Origin: Burkholderia sp. Nafp2/4-1b
Lineage (GTDB): Bacteria > Pseudomonadota > Gammaproteobacteria > Burkholderiales > Burkholderiaceae
Assembly (NCBI RefSeq): GCF_003635165.1
Contig: NZ_ML058602.1
Coordinates: 1-64,000 of the forward strand
Direction: 5' to 3'
DNA length: 64,000 nucleotides
Within the stretch, counting starts at the first letter, position 1; each line of letters starts with the position of its first letter. The notes under the pieces were generated by a model. The model ran no database searches. It worked only from the letters and a program-made list of their open reading frames with translations, and was not told the origin of the DNA. Below are positions 1-8,582 of the stretch, piece by piece. The position numbers were made by a program, and so were the translations under genes.

Positions 1-585
1 GAAGCGGCCGGCCTTCTGCGCCGCTTCCGCCTTGTTCTGCGACAGCGCCGCGAATGCGTCCTGCTCTTCGCGCGTGATCCCGTATTCCTTCGCGACGTTC
101 TCCGCCGTGATGCCCATGTGGTACTGGTTGTACACATCCCACAGGCCGTCGACGATCATCGTGTCGACCAGCTTCGCGTCACCCATCCGGAAGCCGTCGC
201 GCGAGCCCGGCAGCACGTGCGGCGACGCGCTCATGTTTTCCTGGCCGCCGGCGATCACGATGTCCGCGTCCCCCGCGACGATCGCGTTGGCCGCCAGCAT
301 CACGGCCTTCAGGCCCGAGCCGCACACCTTGTTGATCGTCATGCCCGGCACCGCGCTCGGCAGGCCGGCCTTAATCAGCGACTGGCGCGCCGGGTTCTGC
401 CCCGAGCCCGCCGTCAGCACCTGGCCCATGATCACTTCGCTCACCTGCTCCGGCTTCACGCCCGAGCGCTCCAGCACCGCGCGAATCACCGTCGCGCCCA
501 GTTCCGGTGCCGCGACCTTCGCGAGCGAGCCGCCGAATTTGCCGACCGCGGTCCGCGCGGCCGATACGATCACTACGTCCGTCAT
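1..585 (-). CDS. phaA: Acetyl-CoA acetyltransferase (beta-ketothiolase), 3' end outside window
   Basis: Thiolase that condenses two acetyl-CoA to acetoacetyl-CoA, the first step of polyhydroxybutyrate synthesis, in the cytoplasm. The N-terminal 195 codons are visible, starting [19 protein letters not shown], with a good GGAGG ribosome site just upstream. The nucleophile cysteine lies in the thiolase signature [15 protein letters not shown] at about residue 90, and [11 protein letters not shown] follows. A full thiolase has about 393 residues, so roughly the second half lies beyond the left edge; the gene is cut by the window, not broken. It sits 99 bp downstream of phaC on the same strand, the usual phaC-phaA(-phaB) order, which separates it from degradative thiolases. 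Confidence 0.96.
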   Translation of the reverse strand, partial: MTDVVIVSAARTAVGKFGGSLAKVAAPELGATVIRAVLERSGVKPEQVSEVIMGQVLTAGSGQNPARQSLIKAGLPSAVPGMTINKVCGSGLKAVMLAANAIVAGDADIVIAGGQENMSASPHVLPGSRDGFRMGDAKLVDTMIVDGLWDVYNQYHMGITAENVAKEYGITREEQDAFAALSQNKAEAAQKAGRF

Positions 586-684
586 TTCCCTTTCCTCCAG
601 GCCCGCACGACACGGCGCATCGCTACCGGCCCTGTTAAAAAAACTGCGGTGCGCCGGACAGCGTGCGCCGCTGTCCGGTTTTCG

Positions 685-2577
685 TCAATCGCGCTGCAAC
701 ACGTAGCGGCCCGGCGCCGGCTCGATCACCGGGAACTGCGCGGAACCGGCCTTGGCGGGCGGCGCCACCTTGCGGCCGCCGTACTGATCGAGCCATTCGA
801 CCCAGGTCGTCCACCAGCTGCCCGGCTGCTCGGTCGCGCCGGCAAACCAGTCGTCCGCGGCTTCGGGCAGGTCGCTGTCGTTGACCCAGTAGCTGCGCTT
901 CTTCTTCGCCGGCGGATTGATCACGCCCGCGATGTGCCCCGACGCGCCGAGCACGAACTTCAGCGGGCCCGTCAGGATCGACGTCGATGCGTAGGCCGTC
1001 TGCCACGGCACGATGTGATCCTCGCGCGACCCGTAGATGAAGGTCGGCACGTCGATGCGCGACAGGTCGACGGATTCGCCGCACACGGTCAGCGCGTTCG
1101 GCACGCGCAGCTTGTTCTCGAGATAGGTATTGCGCAGGTACCACGCGTACATCGGGCCCGGCAGGCTCGTCGAGTCGCTGTTCCAGTACAGCAGGTCGAA
1201 TGCGGCCGGCGTGCGCCCCTTCAGGTAATTGTCGACGACGTAGTTCCACACGAGGTCGTTCGGGCGCAGGTACGAGAACGTGTTCGCGAATTCGACGCCG
1301 CGCATCAGCCCCGGCGCCGCGCCATTCTTGCCGCCGATGGTCTGCTCGCGCATCTGCACGTGCGCCTCGTCGACGAACACGTCGAGGATGCCGGTGTCGG
1401 TGAAGTCGAGCATCGCGGTCAGCAGCGTCATCGAAGCGGCCGGGTGTTCGCCGCGCGCGGCGAGCACCGCAAGCGCGGTCGCGAGCATCGTGCCGCCGAC
1501 GCAGAAGCCGAGCGTGTTGATCTGCTCGCGGCCGCTGATTTGCTGCACCGCGTCGATCGCCGCGAGCAGCCCTTCGTTCATGTAGTCGTCCCACGTCTTG
1601 TGCGCGACCGACGCATCGGCGTTGCGCCACGATACGAGGAAGACCTGATGGCCGCACGACAGCGCATGCGCGACGAGCGAATTCTCGGGCTGCAGGTCGA
1701 GGATGTAGAACTTGTTGATGCACGGCGGCACGATCAGCAGCGGCCGCTCGAACACCTGGTCCGTCTTCGGCGTGTACTGGATCAGCTGGATCAGGTCGTT
1801 CTCGTAGACGACCGCGCCTTCGGTGCAACCCAGGTTCTTGCCGACGACGAACTGCGATTCGTCGGTTTGAGAAATCTTGCCGCGCTGCAGGTCGCCGAGC
1901 AGGTTCATCATCCCCTGCCGCAGGCTTTCGCCCTGCGTCTCGAGGATCGATTTCTGGGCATCGGGATTGAGCGCGAGGAAGTTGCTCGGCGCGGCGGCGG
2001 CCGTCCATTGCTGCACGGAGAAACGGATGCGTTCGCGCGTCTTCGGATCGGTCTCGAGCGCGTCGGCCAGTTCCTGCAGATAGCGCGCGTTGAGCAGATA
2101 CCACGCAGCGGCGAATGCATGCGCGGGCGACGCCTTCCATGCCTCCCCGCTGAAGCGGCGGTCCTTCAGTTCGGGCGACTCGAGCTTCGCCGCGGCGGCC
2201 TGCTGCATCAGCGTCACGCAGTCGCGCGCATAGTCGGCCTGCAGCTTCTGGAGCCGTTCGGGCGGGATCGCCGCAACCGGCAGCTTCAAGCCCGCGAACG
2301 GCGACGCGAGATTGCCGAAGCCACCGAGACTGCCGAGGCCGCCGAAATCGGGCATCGACGGCATCTGGAACGGCACCGAGGTCGGAAACTGGAATGCGGC
2401 GAACGGATTGGCGCTGGTCGCCGCCGTTGCGGCGCGCGCCGGGTCGGCGAAACCGCGCCAGGCGTTCAGCCATGCCTCGAACATCTGCTGCATCGGCTGC
2501 GTAGCCTGGCCAAACCCGGTGCTGCCTGCGGAAGTGCCCGCCTGAGCGGACGTCGACGAATTTTTCGATGCTGTCAT
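685..2577 (-). CDS. phaC: Class I poly(3-hydroxyalkanoate) synthase
   Basis: Polymerises (R)-3-hydroxybutyryl-CoA into PHB on granule surfaces. The 630-residue protein has the class I layout: a variable Gly/Ala/Phe/Pro-rich N-terminus to about residue 100, then a PhaC N-terminal domain and an alpha/beta-hydrolase core. The lipase-like box is GFCVGG, with the catalytic cysteine near residue 358 replacing serine. The motifs YGSREDHIVPW and SGHIAG near the C-terminus carry the expected catalytic Asp and His. Class I enzymes act without a PhaE or PhaR subunit, and none is next to it. It is the first gene of the phaC-phaA unit and has a long upstream region of its own. The start is the first ATG (MTASKNSS). 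Confidence 0.98.
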   Translation of the reverse strand: MTASKNSSTSAQAGTSAGSTGFGQATQPMQQMFEAWLNAWRGFADPARAATAATSANPFAAFQFPTSVPFQMPSMPDFGGLGSLGGFGNLASPFAGLKLPVAAIPPERLQKLQADYARDCVTLMQQAAAAKLESPELKDRRFSGEAWKASPAHAFAAAWYLLNARYLQELADALETDPKTRERIRFSVQQWTAAAAPSNFLALNPDAQKSILETQGESLRQGMMNLLGDLQRGKISQTDESQFVVGKNLGCTEGAVVYENDLIQLIQYTPKTDQVFERPLLIVPPCINKFYILDLQPENSLVAHALSCGHQVFLVSWRNADASVAHKTWDDYMNEGLLAAIDAVQQISGREQINTLGFCVGGTMLATALAVLAARGEHPAASMTLLTAMLDFTDTGILDVFVDEAHVQMREQTIGGKNGAAPGLMRGVEFANTFSYLRPNDLVWNYVVDNYLKGRTPAAFDLLYWNSDSTSLPGPMYAWYLRNTYLENKLRVPNALTVCGESVDLSRIDVPTFIYGSREDHIVPWQTAYASTSILTGPLKFVLGASGHIAGVINPPAKKKRSYWVNDSDLPEAADDWFAGATEQPGSWWTTWVEWLDQYGGRKVAPPAKAGSAQFPVIEPAPGRYVLQRD

Positions 2578-2955
2578 TACCTGCCTTACCGGTGATTCGT
2601 GAGCGTCAATCGTGAAATCCTGCTCGCGCGCGGCGTGCCGGCGACGAGCCGGGCCGTCATGCTCTGGAGAGGCGTCTCCAGATTCTGCCGCAGTGCGGTA
2701 GTTTTATCATTATCGTTTTCCCCATGTGAAGCGCCCCGTCAAACCACTGAACATTTCCGCTCGAAGATAATCCGCGCGCAACAGACGGGACAAGGCTTCC
2801 GGCGAAACATAAAACATTTTGATCGACTTGACTGCGCAATTATTTATTTGGTTGCCTGCGCAACATGCCATTGCCGCGCCAATATCGAGATAAGTCGATT
2901 TTGCAGTGCAACAAGCCGCGCGCGCAAGTGCGCGCTGCCGACTCGTGGGCAGCCA
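2578..2955. other. Intergenic region upstream of phaC
   Basis: This 378-bp gap lies between the phaC start and the pgeF stop and holds no convincing gene. It is clearly more AT-rich than its surroundings between about 2700 and 2890, as expected of a promoter region, and contains a 7-bp-arm inverted repeat at 2664-2681. I could not pick out an unambiguous -35/-10 pair. Signals here should drive phaC-phaA leftward. Confidence 0.6.
2664..2681. repeat. Inverted repeat in phaC leader (possible operator)
   Basis: Arms CTGGAGA and TCTCCAG are perfect 7-bp complements separated by GGCG. A second short palindrome, CCGC-AGT-GCGG, follows at 2688-2698. They lie 87-121 bp upstream of the phaC start codon, where either an operator or an mRNA hairpin would fit. 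Binding of a PHA regulator such as PhaR is inference only. Confidence 0.4.
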
Positions 2956-3795
2956 TCAATCGACCAGCCAGATCGCCGCCGCCATGCGGCCCGTCACACG
3001 GTCGCGCCGATACGAATAGAAACGTGCGGGTTCGATGACCGTGCAGGCGGTCCCGCCGCTCACGTGAGCCACGCCCGCGCGCGCGAGGCGCAGGCGCGCG
3101 AGCGCATGGAGATCGGCGAGGAACTTGCCGGGCGCGCCGTCGATCGCGACGAACGCGTGTCGCGTCTCATCATGCTCCGACTGCGGAGCCGTGTCGAGAA
3201 ACGCCGCGCGCACGTCGGCGCCGACTTCGAACGCCTGCGGGCCGATCGCGGGCCCGAGATACGCATGGAGCTCGGCGGTCGCGCCGCCGGCCAGCGCCGC
3301 GACGCGTGCCGCGGCCTGCTCGACGATGCCGGCCGCGAGGCCGCGCCAGCCCGCATGCGCAGCGCCCACCGCCCGGCCCTGCGCGTCGCACAGCAGCACC
3401 GGCAGGCAATCGGCGACCATCACGACGCAAACCGCATTCGTGCGGTCCGTCACGCTGGCGTCGGCCTGCACGGGCGCCGCGGCATCCGGCGCCGCGGCGA
3501 TCACCTCGTCCGCGCGCACGATCCGCGCACCGTGAACCTGCTCGAGCCATGCCGCGCGCGACTGGCCCGCGAGCGCGAGCACGCGTGCGCGGTTCTCGGC
3601 GACATGGGCCGGATCGTCGCCGGTATGCAGGCCGAGATTCATCCCGCCCGGCAACGCGACACCGTCGTGCCAGCGCCCGTACGGGCCTTCGCTCACGCCG
3701 CCATTACGCGTCGTGATCAGCGCGCGCACGCGCGGCGCCACCTGCCAGTCGGGCTGCACGCAGTCCTGCCACGTCAACGGCGCCAGGTTCGTCAT
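2956..3795 (-). CDS. pgeF: PgeF/YfiH-family peptidoglycan editing factor (laccase-domain multicopper-oxidase-like)
   Basis: Member of the YfiH/PgeF (formerly DUF152) family. In E. coli this cytosolic hydrolase removes mis-incorporated L-Ser-containing precursors from peptidoglycan synthesis; other members act on purine nucleosides. About 279 residues. Visible family signatures are LITTRNGGVSEGPY near the N-terminus, the CVVMVADCLPVLL segment with the metal-binding Cys, and GAAHAGWRGLAAGI with the conserved His. An in-frame GTG lies six bases upstream at 3801, but GGAGGAG at 3805-3811 is better spaced for the ATG at 3795. It sits six bases downstream of rluD, a neighbour pair common in proteobacteria, so they are probably cotranscribed. 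Confidence 0.92.
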   Translation of the reverse strand: MTNLAPLTWQDCVQPDWQVAPRVRALITTRNGGVSEGPYGRWHDGVALPGGMNLGLHTGDDPAHVAENRARVLALAGQSRAAWLEQVHGARIVRADEVIAAAPDAAAPVQADASVTDRTNAVCVVMVADCLPVLLCDAQGRAVGAAHAGWRGLAAGIVEQAAARVAALAGGATAELHAYLGPAIGPQAFEVGADVRAAFLDTAPQSEHDETRHAFVAIDGAPGKFLADLHALARLRLARAGVAHVSGGTACTVIEPARFYSYRRDRVTGRMAAAIWLVD

Positions 3796-3801
3796 CGGCA
3801 C

Positions 3802-5028
3802 TCACTCCTCCTCTTCGTCCGGATCCGACTCGTCGTCGTAATCGTCGTCGTGATCGTGATACTCGCCGGCGAAATCGTCATCGTCGTAGATGCCGTCTTC
3901 ATCGTCGAAGTCTTCTTCGCGCTGCCCGAAACCGAGCGCCGCGACGAGCGCGTTCATGTCGTCGGGCAACGGGCAGCGCCACTGCATCGTCCTGCCCGTG
4001 ACCGGATGCACGAGCCCGAGCCGCCATGCATGCAGCGCCTGCCGTGCGAACCCGTCCGGCAGCGGTGCGACCGAGCGCTTGCCGCGCGCGCGCCCGTACA
4101 CCGGATCGCCGAGCAGCGGATGCCCGACATGCGAGCAGTGCACGCGAATCTGGTGCGTGCGCCCGGTTTCGAGGTCGCACTGGATCGCCGACACCGGCTG
4201 ACGTTGCCACATGCATGTGTCAACCGTGCGGAAATGCGTGCGCGCAGGCTTGCCCGACGCGCCGGTGACCACCGCCATGCGCGTGCGCTCGCGCGGATCG
4301 CGGCCGATCGGCGCGTCGATCGTGCCGTCCTCGGGCATCGTGCCCCAGACGAGCGCGAAATAGCGGCGCTTCACGGTACGCGCCTGCAGCTGCCGCACGA
4401 GGTCGGTCTGCGCGGCGAGCGTGCGTGCGACCACCATCAGGCCGGAGGTCTCCTTGTCGAGCCGGTGCACGATGCCCGCGCGCGGCAGGCCGGCCGCCGC
4501 GTCGCCGTAACGATGCAACAGCCCGTTGAGGATCGTGCCGCTCCAGTTGCCGGCGGCCGGATGGACGACGACGCCGGCCGGCTTGTTGATGACGACGAGC
4601 GCGTCGTCCTCGTAGATCACGTCGAGCGGCACGGGCTCGGGCGTGAACGCGAGCTGCTCCGGCAGCAGGTCGGGCACCAGCTCGATCTTCGCGCCGAGCG
4701 GCACCGGCTGGCGGATCTTCGCGGGCGCGCCGTCGACCAGCACGCGCTGCGCCTCGATCCAGCTCTGCAGGCGGCTGCGCGAGAATTCGGGGAACAGCTG
4801 GGCAAGCGCCTTGTCGAGGCGTTCGCCCGCGAGCGACAGCGGCACTTCGACGACGCGCGGCGTCTCATCGGCCGCCGCGGACGGCACGACAGGCGGCTGC
4901 ATCGCGCCTGCTGCCGGATCGAGATCGGGGGATTCCCCCGAAGCAGCGTCGGCGGGCCGATCGCTTGGGCTATAATCTTCGCGATTTGGCTTGCCCCGCG
5001 GGGCATTCTGCGAACTTGAACGGGTCAT
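3802..5028 (-). CDS. rluD: 23S rRNA pseudouridine(1911/1915/1917) synthase RluD
   Basis: Makes pseudouridines in helix 69 of 23S rRNA, needed for proper 50S assembly. An S4 RNA-binding domain ([21 protein letters not shown]) lies near residues 65-115. The RluA-type catalytic domain follows, with [14 protein letters not shown] carrying the catalytic Asp. The longest frame is 408 residues. The first ~50 residues are low-complexity and overlap the divergent bamD promoter, so a later start such as the ATG at 4902 (AMQPPVV) is possible. The C-terminus is odd: about 45 residues dominated by Asp and Glu, encoded by runs of GAC/GAG codons, absent from E. coli RluD. pgeF follows immediately. Confidence 0.95.
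   Translation of the reverse strand: MTRSSSQNAPRGKPNREDYSPSDRPADAASGESPDLDPAAGAMQPPVVPSAAADETPRVVEVPLSLAGERLDKALAQLFPEFSRSRLQSWIEAQRVLVDGAPAKIRQPVPLGAKIELVPDLLPEQLAFTPEPVPLDVIYEDDALVVINKPAGVVVHPAAGNWSGTILNGLLHRYGDAAAGLPRAGIVHRLDKETSGLMVVARTLAAQTDLVRQLQARTVKRRYFALVWGTMPEDGTIDAPIGRDPRERTRMAVVTGASGKPARTHFRTVDTCMWQRQPVSAIQCDLETGRTHQIRVHCSHVGHPLLGDPVYGRARGKRSVAPLPDGFARQALHAWRLGLVHPVTGRTMQWRCPLPDDMNALVAALGFGQREEDFDDEDGIYDDDDFAGEYHDHDDDYDDESDPDEEEE
4971..4976 (+). promoter_or_regulatory. Candidate -10 (TATAAT) for bamD
   Basis: A perfect TATAAT hexamer in the context GGGCTATAATC lies 94 bases upstream of the bamD ATG. No strong -35 is visible at 16-18 bp. It falls inside the N-terminal coding extension of divergent rluD, so the two transcription units overlap. 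Confidence 0.5.
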
Positions 5029-5069
5029 TTAGACTGGGTCACCGAGACTTGAAGCTAGGACATGCGAGC

Positions 5070-5894
5070 ATGATGAATTCGACCAAACGTACGGCCAAAA
5101 CCGTCGCCGCCCGAGCTGCGGCGGTAGCGGCCGCGGCCCTCATCGCCGGCTGCCACGGCTTGCCGCAGAAGCAGGACGAGACGGCTACCTGGTCGAACAA
5201 CAAATTATACTCAGAGGCCCAGGACGCACTGTCCGGCGGCGACTGGGGCAAGTGCGCGAAATATTTCGAATCGCTGCAAGGCCGCGATCCGTTCGGTCAT
5301 TTCGCGCAACAGGCGCAGATCAACGTCGCGTACTGCAACTGGAAGGACAACGAAGCGGCAGCCGCCGACCAGGCCGTCGACCGCTTCATCCAGCTGCATC
5401 CGGATCACCCGGACATCCCGTACGCGTACTACCTGAAGGGGATGATCCACTTCAACGACGATCTGGGCCTGTTCGGCCGCTTCTCCGGCCAGGACATGAG
5501 CGAGCGCGATCCGCAGGCACTGCGCGAATCGTACGATGCGTTCAAGGTCGTCGTCGACCGCTACCCGAAGAGCAAGTACGCGCCCGACGCCGCGGCGCGG
5601 ATGCGCTACATCGTCAACGCGCTCGCGTCGCACGAAGTGCACGCGGCCGACTACTACTACCGGCGCGGCGCGTATGTCGCGGCGATCAACCGCGCGCAGC
5701 TCGCGATCAAGGACTACAAGGGCGCGCCGGCGATCGAAGACGCGCTGCACATCATGATCCTGTCGTACGGCAAGCTGAACCAGCCGCAACTCGCGGAAGA
5801 CACGAAGCGCGTGCTGGCAGGCACCTTCCCCGACAGCCCGTACATCACCGGCCATGCGCGCCCCGGCGCGAAGAAGTCGTGGTGGCAGTTCTGA
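5070..5894 (+). CDS. bamD: Outer membrane protein assembly factor BamD (ComL lipoprotein)
   Basis: Essential lipoprotein of the BAM complex, which inserts beta-barrel proteins into the outer membrane. The 274-residue protein starts MMNSTKRTAK, with AGGA about 9 bases upstream of the first of two adjacent ATGs. The frame is open further upstream to 4965, but the signal peptide fixes the start. The lipobox LIAGC places the lipidated cysteine near residue 27. The rest is a series of TPR helices (for example YSEAQDALSGGDWGKCAKYFESLQ and PYAYYLKGMIHFND), the family fold. The C-terminal end GHARPGAKKSWWQF is typical of betaproteobacterial BamD. It is a single-gene unit closed by a strong terminator. 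The partner bamB lies on the other strand at 23210-24355. Confidence 0.97.
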   Translation: MMNSTKRTAKTVAARAAAVAAAALIAGCHGLPQKQDETATWSNNKLYSEAQDALSGGDWGKCAKYFESLQGRDPFGHFAQQAQINVAYCNWKDNEAAAADQAVDRFIQLHPDHPDIPYAYYLKGMIHFNDDLGLFGRFSGQDMSERDPQALRESYDAFKVVVDRYPKSKYAPDAAARMRYIVNALASHEVHAADYYYRRGAYVAAINRAQLAIKDYKGAPAIEDALHIMILSYGKLNQPQLAEDTKRVLAGTFPDSPYITGHARPGAKKSWWQF

Positions 5895-5914
5895 GCGACG
5901 CCCGACGCATCAAC

Positions 5915-5944
5915 AAAAAACCCGGCCATCGAGCCGGGTTTTTT
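5915..5944 (+). terminator. Rho-independent terminator after bamD (bidirectional)
   Basis: Stem CCCGGC/GCCGGG with loop CATCGA, flanked by A6 on the left and T6 on the right. It can therefore terminate both bamD and the leftward helicase gene's antisense direction. Confidence 0.9.
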
Positions 5945-5990
5945 GTTGCGCTGCGGTAGCAGGCGGCGGTGCGGGGTGCGGGCAAGGTGA

Positions 5991-8234
5991 TTACGCGCGC
6001 TTTTCCGCGCGACGCTCGTCGAAAAAGTCCTGCACGACCGCGATCTCGCGGGTGCGCTTGAACGGCGGCAGGCTCTGCCAGATCCGGCGACCGTAAGGCT
6101 TGTCGACGAGCCGCGTGTCGCAGATCATCAGCACGCCCCGATCCGTCTCCGCGCGAATCAGGCGGCCCGCGCCCTGCTTCAGCGTGATCACGGCCTGCGG
6201 CAGCTGGTGAACGGCGAACGGGCTCAAGCCCTTCTTGGTCAGCGCGTCGAGGCGCGCGGCGAGCACCGGATCGTCGGGCGGCGCGAACGGCAGCTTGTCG
6301 ATCACGACGAGCGACAGCGCGTCGCCGCGCACGTCGACGCCCTCCCAGAAGCTCTGGCTGCCGACGAGGATCGCATTGCCGTACGAACGGAAGCGATCGA
6401 GCAGCTCGGTGCGGCTCGCATCGCCCTGCACCAGCAGCGGCGTGTTCCAGCCGCGCGACTCGATCACGTCGCGCAGCTTCGACGCGATCCGGTCGACCGC
6501 GCGCAGCGTCGTGCACAGCATGAAGACGCCGCCGCCCGACGCCTCGATCGCCGGCAGCGCGGCGTCGAATACCGCATCGGTAAACGCCGGCGACGACGGC
6601 TGCGGCAGGTTGCGCGGCACGTACAGCAGGCCCTGCGTCTGATAATCGAAGGGGCTCGCGAGCGTCATCGAGCGTCGCGAGCTGAGGCCCATCTGGGCCG
6701 CGTAGTGCGTGAAGTCACCGCGCACCGACAGCGTCGCCGACGTGAAGACCCACGCGCGCGGCACGCCGGCGCGCTGCTTCGCGAAAATCGGCGCGACCGA
6801 CAGCGGCGTTTCGTGCAGCTGGACGGTATGCGCGAACACCTCGACCCAGCGCACCTTCTCGTTCGGATCGTCGGCGGCCGCCTTGTCGCCGGCTGCCGCC
6901 GCATCGGCCTTCGCCGCCGCGTCCGCCGCACCGGGCGCAACCCAGCCGGCGAGCAGGTCCTGCAGCTCCCGTGCGCGCCGCAGGCACGCGCCGAGCGATT
7001 CCGCGCGCTCGGCCTGGCTCGCGAGCGCCGATGCAAGCGCATCGAGCGCCACCTCGAGCGCGTCGAGCGCGCCGAACATCGGATGATCGTCGCCCAGTTG
7101 CGCGAGCGACATGCGCACGATCTGGTCGTTCGCGAACGCGAGGCGCAGGTCGCGCGCCGCGCGCTCGAGATCGCCGCCGAGCTTGACCCACTCGACCGCA
7201 TCGCGCGCATGGCTCAAGCCTTCGGCGACCGTATCGCGCGCGAGTTCGAGGATCTGCGTGGTCGACAGCGTCTCGCCGAAGAACAGCGTGGCCGTTTCAG
7301 GCAGCTGGTGCGCTTCGTCGAAGATCACCGTGTTCGCGTTCGGCAGCAGTTCGGCCATCCCGGTGTCGCGCAGCATGATGTCCGCGAAGAACAGGTGATG
7401 GTTGACGACGACGACGTCGGCCTGCTGCGCCTCGCGCCGCGCCTGCATCACGAAGCACTCCTTGTAATGCGGGCACTCCTGGCCGAGGCAGTTGTCGCGC
7501 GTCGACGTGACCATCGACCACACGGGCGCCGTCTCCGGCACGCTCGCGAGCTCGGCCTTGTCGCCGCTCTTCGTGAGCTTCGCGAACCGGACGATTTCCT
7601 GCAGATACGCGGTGTCCTGCCGCGACGGCAGGCGGCCGTTGTCGGCCGTGCGCTGCAGGTAGTAATGGCACAGGTAGTTCGAGCGGCCCTTCAGCATCGC
7701 GACCGTCACCGGCACCGCGAGCGCGTTGCGCACGGTCGGGATGTCGCGCTGGAACAGCTGGTCCTGCAGGTGCTTCGTGCCGGTCGACACGATCACCTTG
7801 CCGCCCCACAGCATCGCGGGCACCAGGTATGCATAGGTCTTGCCGGTGCCGGTGCCGGCCTCGACGATCAGCGTGTTGTCGCCGGCGTCGGCGTCTGACT
7901 CGGCCGCGGCGCCGTCGGCGGCGGATTCGGCCGCCTTGTCGGCGTCGCCCAGACGGCGCGCCGGCCGCTTGCGGGTTTCGAAGATTTCCGGCTCGGGCAT
8001 CCGGCGTGCAGATGCTTCCATCGCGGACGCGACCGCACGCGCCATCTCGATCTGCGACAGACGCGGGTGATAGCCGTCGAGCGCGCGCGCGAGCAACCCG
8101 CCTTCGCCGAAGATCGTGTCGAGTTCGTCGACACGCTTGCGGCTCAGCTCGAAGGTGCCGTCGGGCGCACGAACGCGCCCGGCGGACGACGCGTCACGCC
8201 GGGCATCGGGATTGGCTTCAAGCGGTGAATTCAA
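5991..8234 (-). CDS. dinG: DinG/YoaA-family ATP-dependent DNA helicase (Fe-S superfamily 2)
   Basis: XPD-like 5'-3' helicase of the DinG/YoaA group, acting on damaged or forked DNA and R-loops. Walker A is EAGTGTGKTYAYL near residue 140, and the DEAH box is VIFDEAHQLPE. An Fe-S cysteine cluster lies between them (LCHYYL and NCLGQECPHYKECF). The C-terminal helicase motifs are SQSFWEGVDVRGDAL and QGAGRLIRAETDRGVLM. At 747 residues it is slightly longer than either E. coli paralogue because of a low-complexity Ala/Asp insert before Walker A. The frame begins with TTG at 8234, preceded by AGGAA at good spacing; no ATG gives a better start. Whether it is DinG or YoaA proper cannot be settled by eye. 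Confidence 0.9.
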   Translation of the reverse strand: MNSPLEANPDARRDASSAGRVRAPDGTFELSRKRVDELDTIFGEGGLLARALDGYHPRLSQIEMARAVASAMEASARRMPEPEIFETRKRPARRLGDADKAAESAADGAAAESDADAGDNTLIVEAGTGTGKTYAYLVPAMLWGGKVIVSTGTKHLQDQLFQRDIPTVRNALAVPVTVAMLKGRSNYLCHYYLQRTADNGRLPSRQDTAYLQEIVRFAKLTKSGDKAELASVPETAPVWSMVTSTRDNCLGQECPHYKECFVMQARREAQQADVVVVNHHLFFADIMLRDTGMAELLPNANTVIFDEAHQLPETATLFFGETLSTTQILELARDTVAEGLSHARDAVEWVKLGGDLERAARDLRLAFANDQIVRMSLAQLGDDHPMFGALDALEVALDALASALASQAERAESLGACLRRARELQDLLAGWVAPGAADAAAKADAAAAGDKAAADDPNEKVRWVEVFAHTVQLHETPLSVAPIFAKQRAGVPRAWVFTSATLSVRGDFTHYAAQMGLSSRRSMTLASPFDYQTQGLLYVPRNLPQPSSPAFTDAVFDAALPAIEASGGGVFMLCTTLRAVDRIASKLRDVIESRGWNTPLLVQGDASRTELLDRFRSYGNAILVGSQSFWEGVDVRGDALSLVVIDKLPFAPPDDPVLAARLDALTKKGLSPFAVHQLPQAVITLKQGAGRLIRAETDRGVLMICDTRLVDKPYGRRIWQSLPPFKRTREIAVVQDFFDERRAEKRA

Positions 8235-8289
8235 GGCAAGCGTTCCTGTGTCCAGCGCCCGAGCAGCGCCGGCGCTTGCCAGGCCGCGC

Positions 8290-8505
8290 TCAGGCGCGCT
8301 TATCCGGTTCCAGCTGCGATTGCAGCAAAATGATTTTGTCCTTGGCCGCCAGCTTTTCCTTCTTCAGGCGGTGCAGCGTGATGTCGTCGATGTCGGAGTG
8401 TCCTTCCTTCAGCTCGATCTCCCGAGCGAGCTGCTGGTGCTGCTCCTGCAGTGCGGCCAAACGGTTGTGCAATTCCTGCTGCTGTTCCGTGGGACGGTTT
8501 TGCAT
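8290..8505 (-). CDS. YdcH-like small coiled-coil protein (DUF465)
   Basis: 71-residue, charged, wholly helical protein: MQNRPTEQQQELHNRL, then LQEQHQQLAREIELKE and a second helix ITLHRLKKEKLAAKDKI. The pattern HxxLxxxIxxxE...LKKEKLxLKDxI is that of the DUF465/YdcH family, which has no firmly assigned role. The start has an excellent GAGGAGG site 5-6 bases upstream. It lies between the helicase gene and the exported coiled-coil gene on the same strand. Confidence 0.8.
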   Translation of the reverse strand: MQNRPTEQQQELHNRLAALQEQHQQLAREIELKEGHSDIDDITLHRLKKEKLAAKDKIILLQSQLEPDKRA

Positions 8506-8582
8506 ATGCGCCTCCTCATCGAAGCAGCGCGCCGACTGGCGTGCCGGCACGCACGAGACTGATTCCGGATCAATCCAACACG

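Noticed and set aside
118-2595. 825-codon open frame on the plus strand opposite phaC and phaA
   Set aside because: Arg/His/Ala-rich shadow of high-GC coding on the other strand; phaC and phaA have clear motifs.
2599-5019. 806-codon plus-strand frame opposite pgeF and rluD
   Set aside because: Composition is typical of antisense GC-rich frames and no domain is recognisable.
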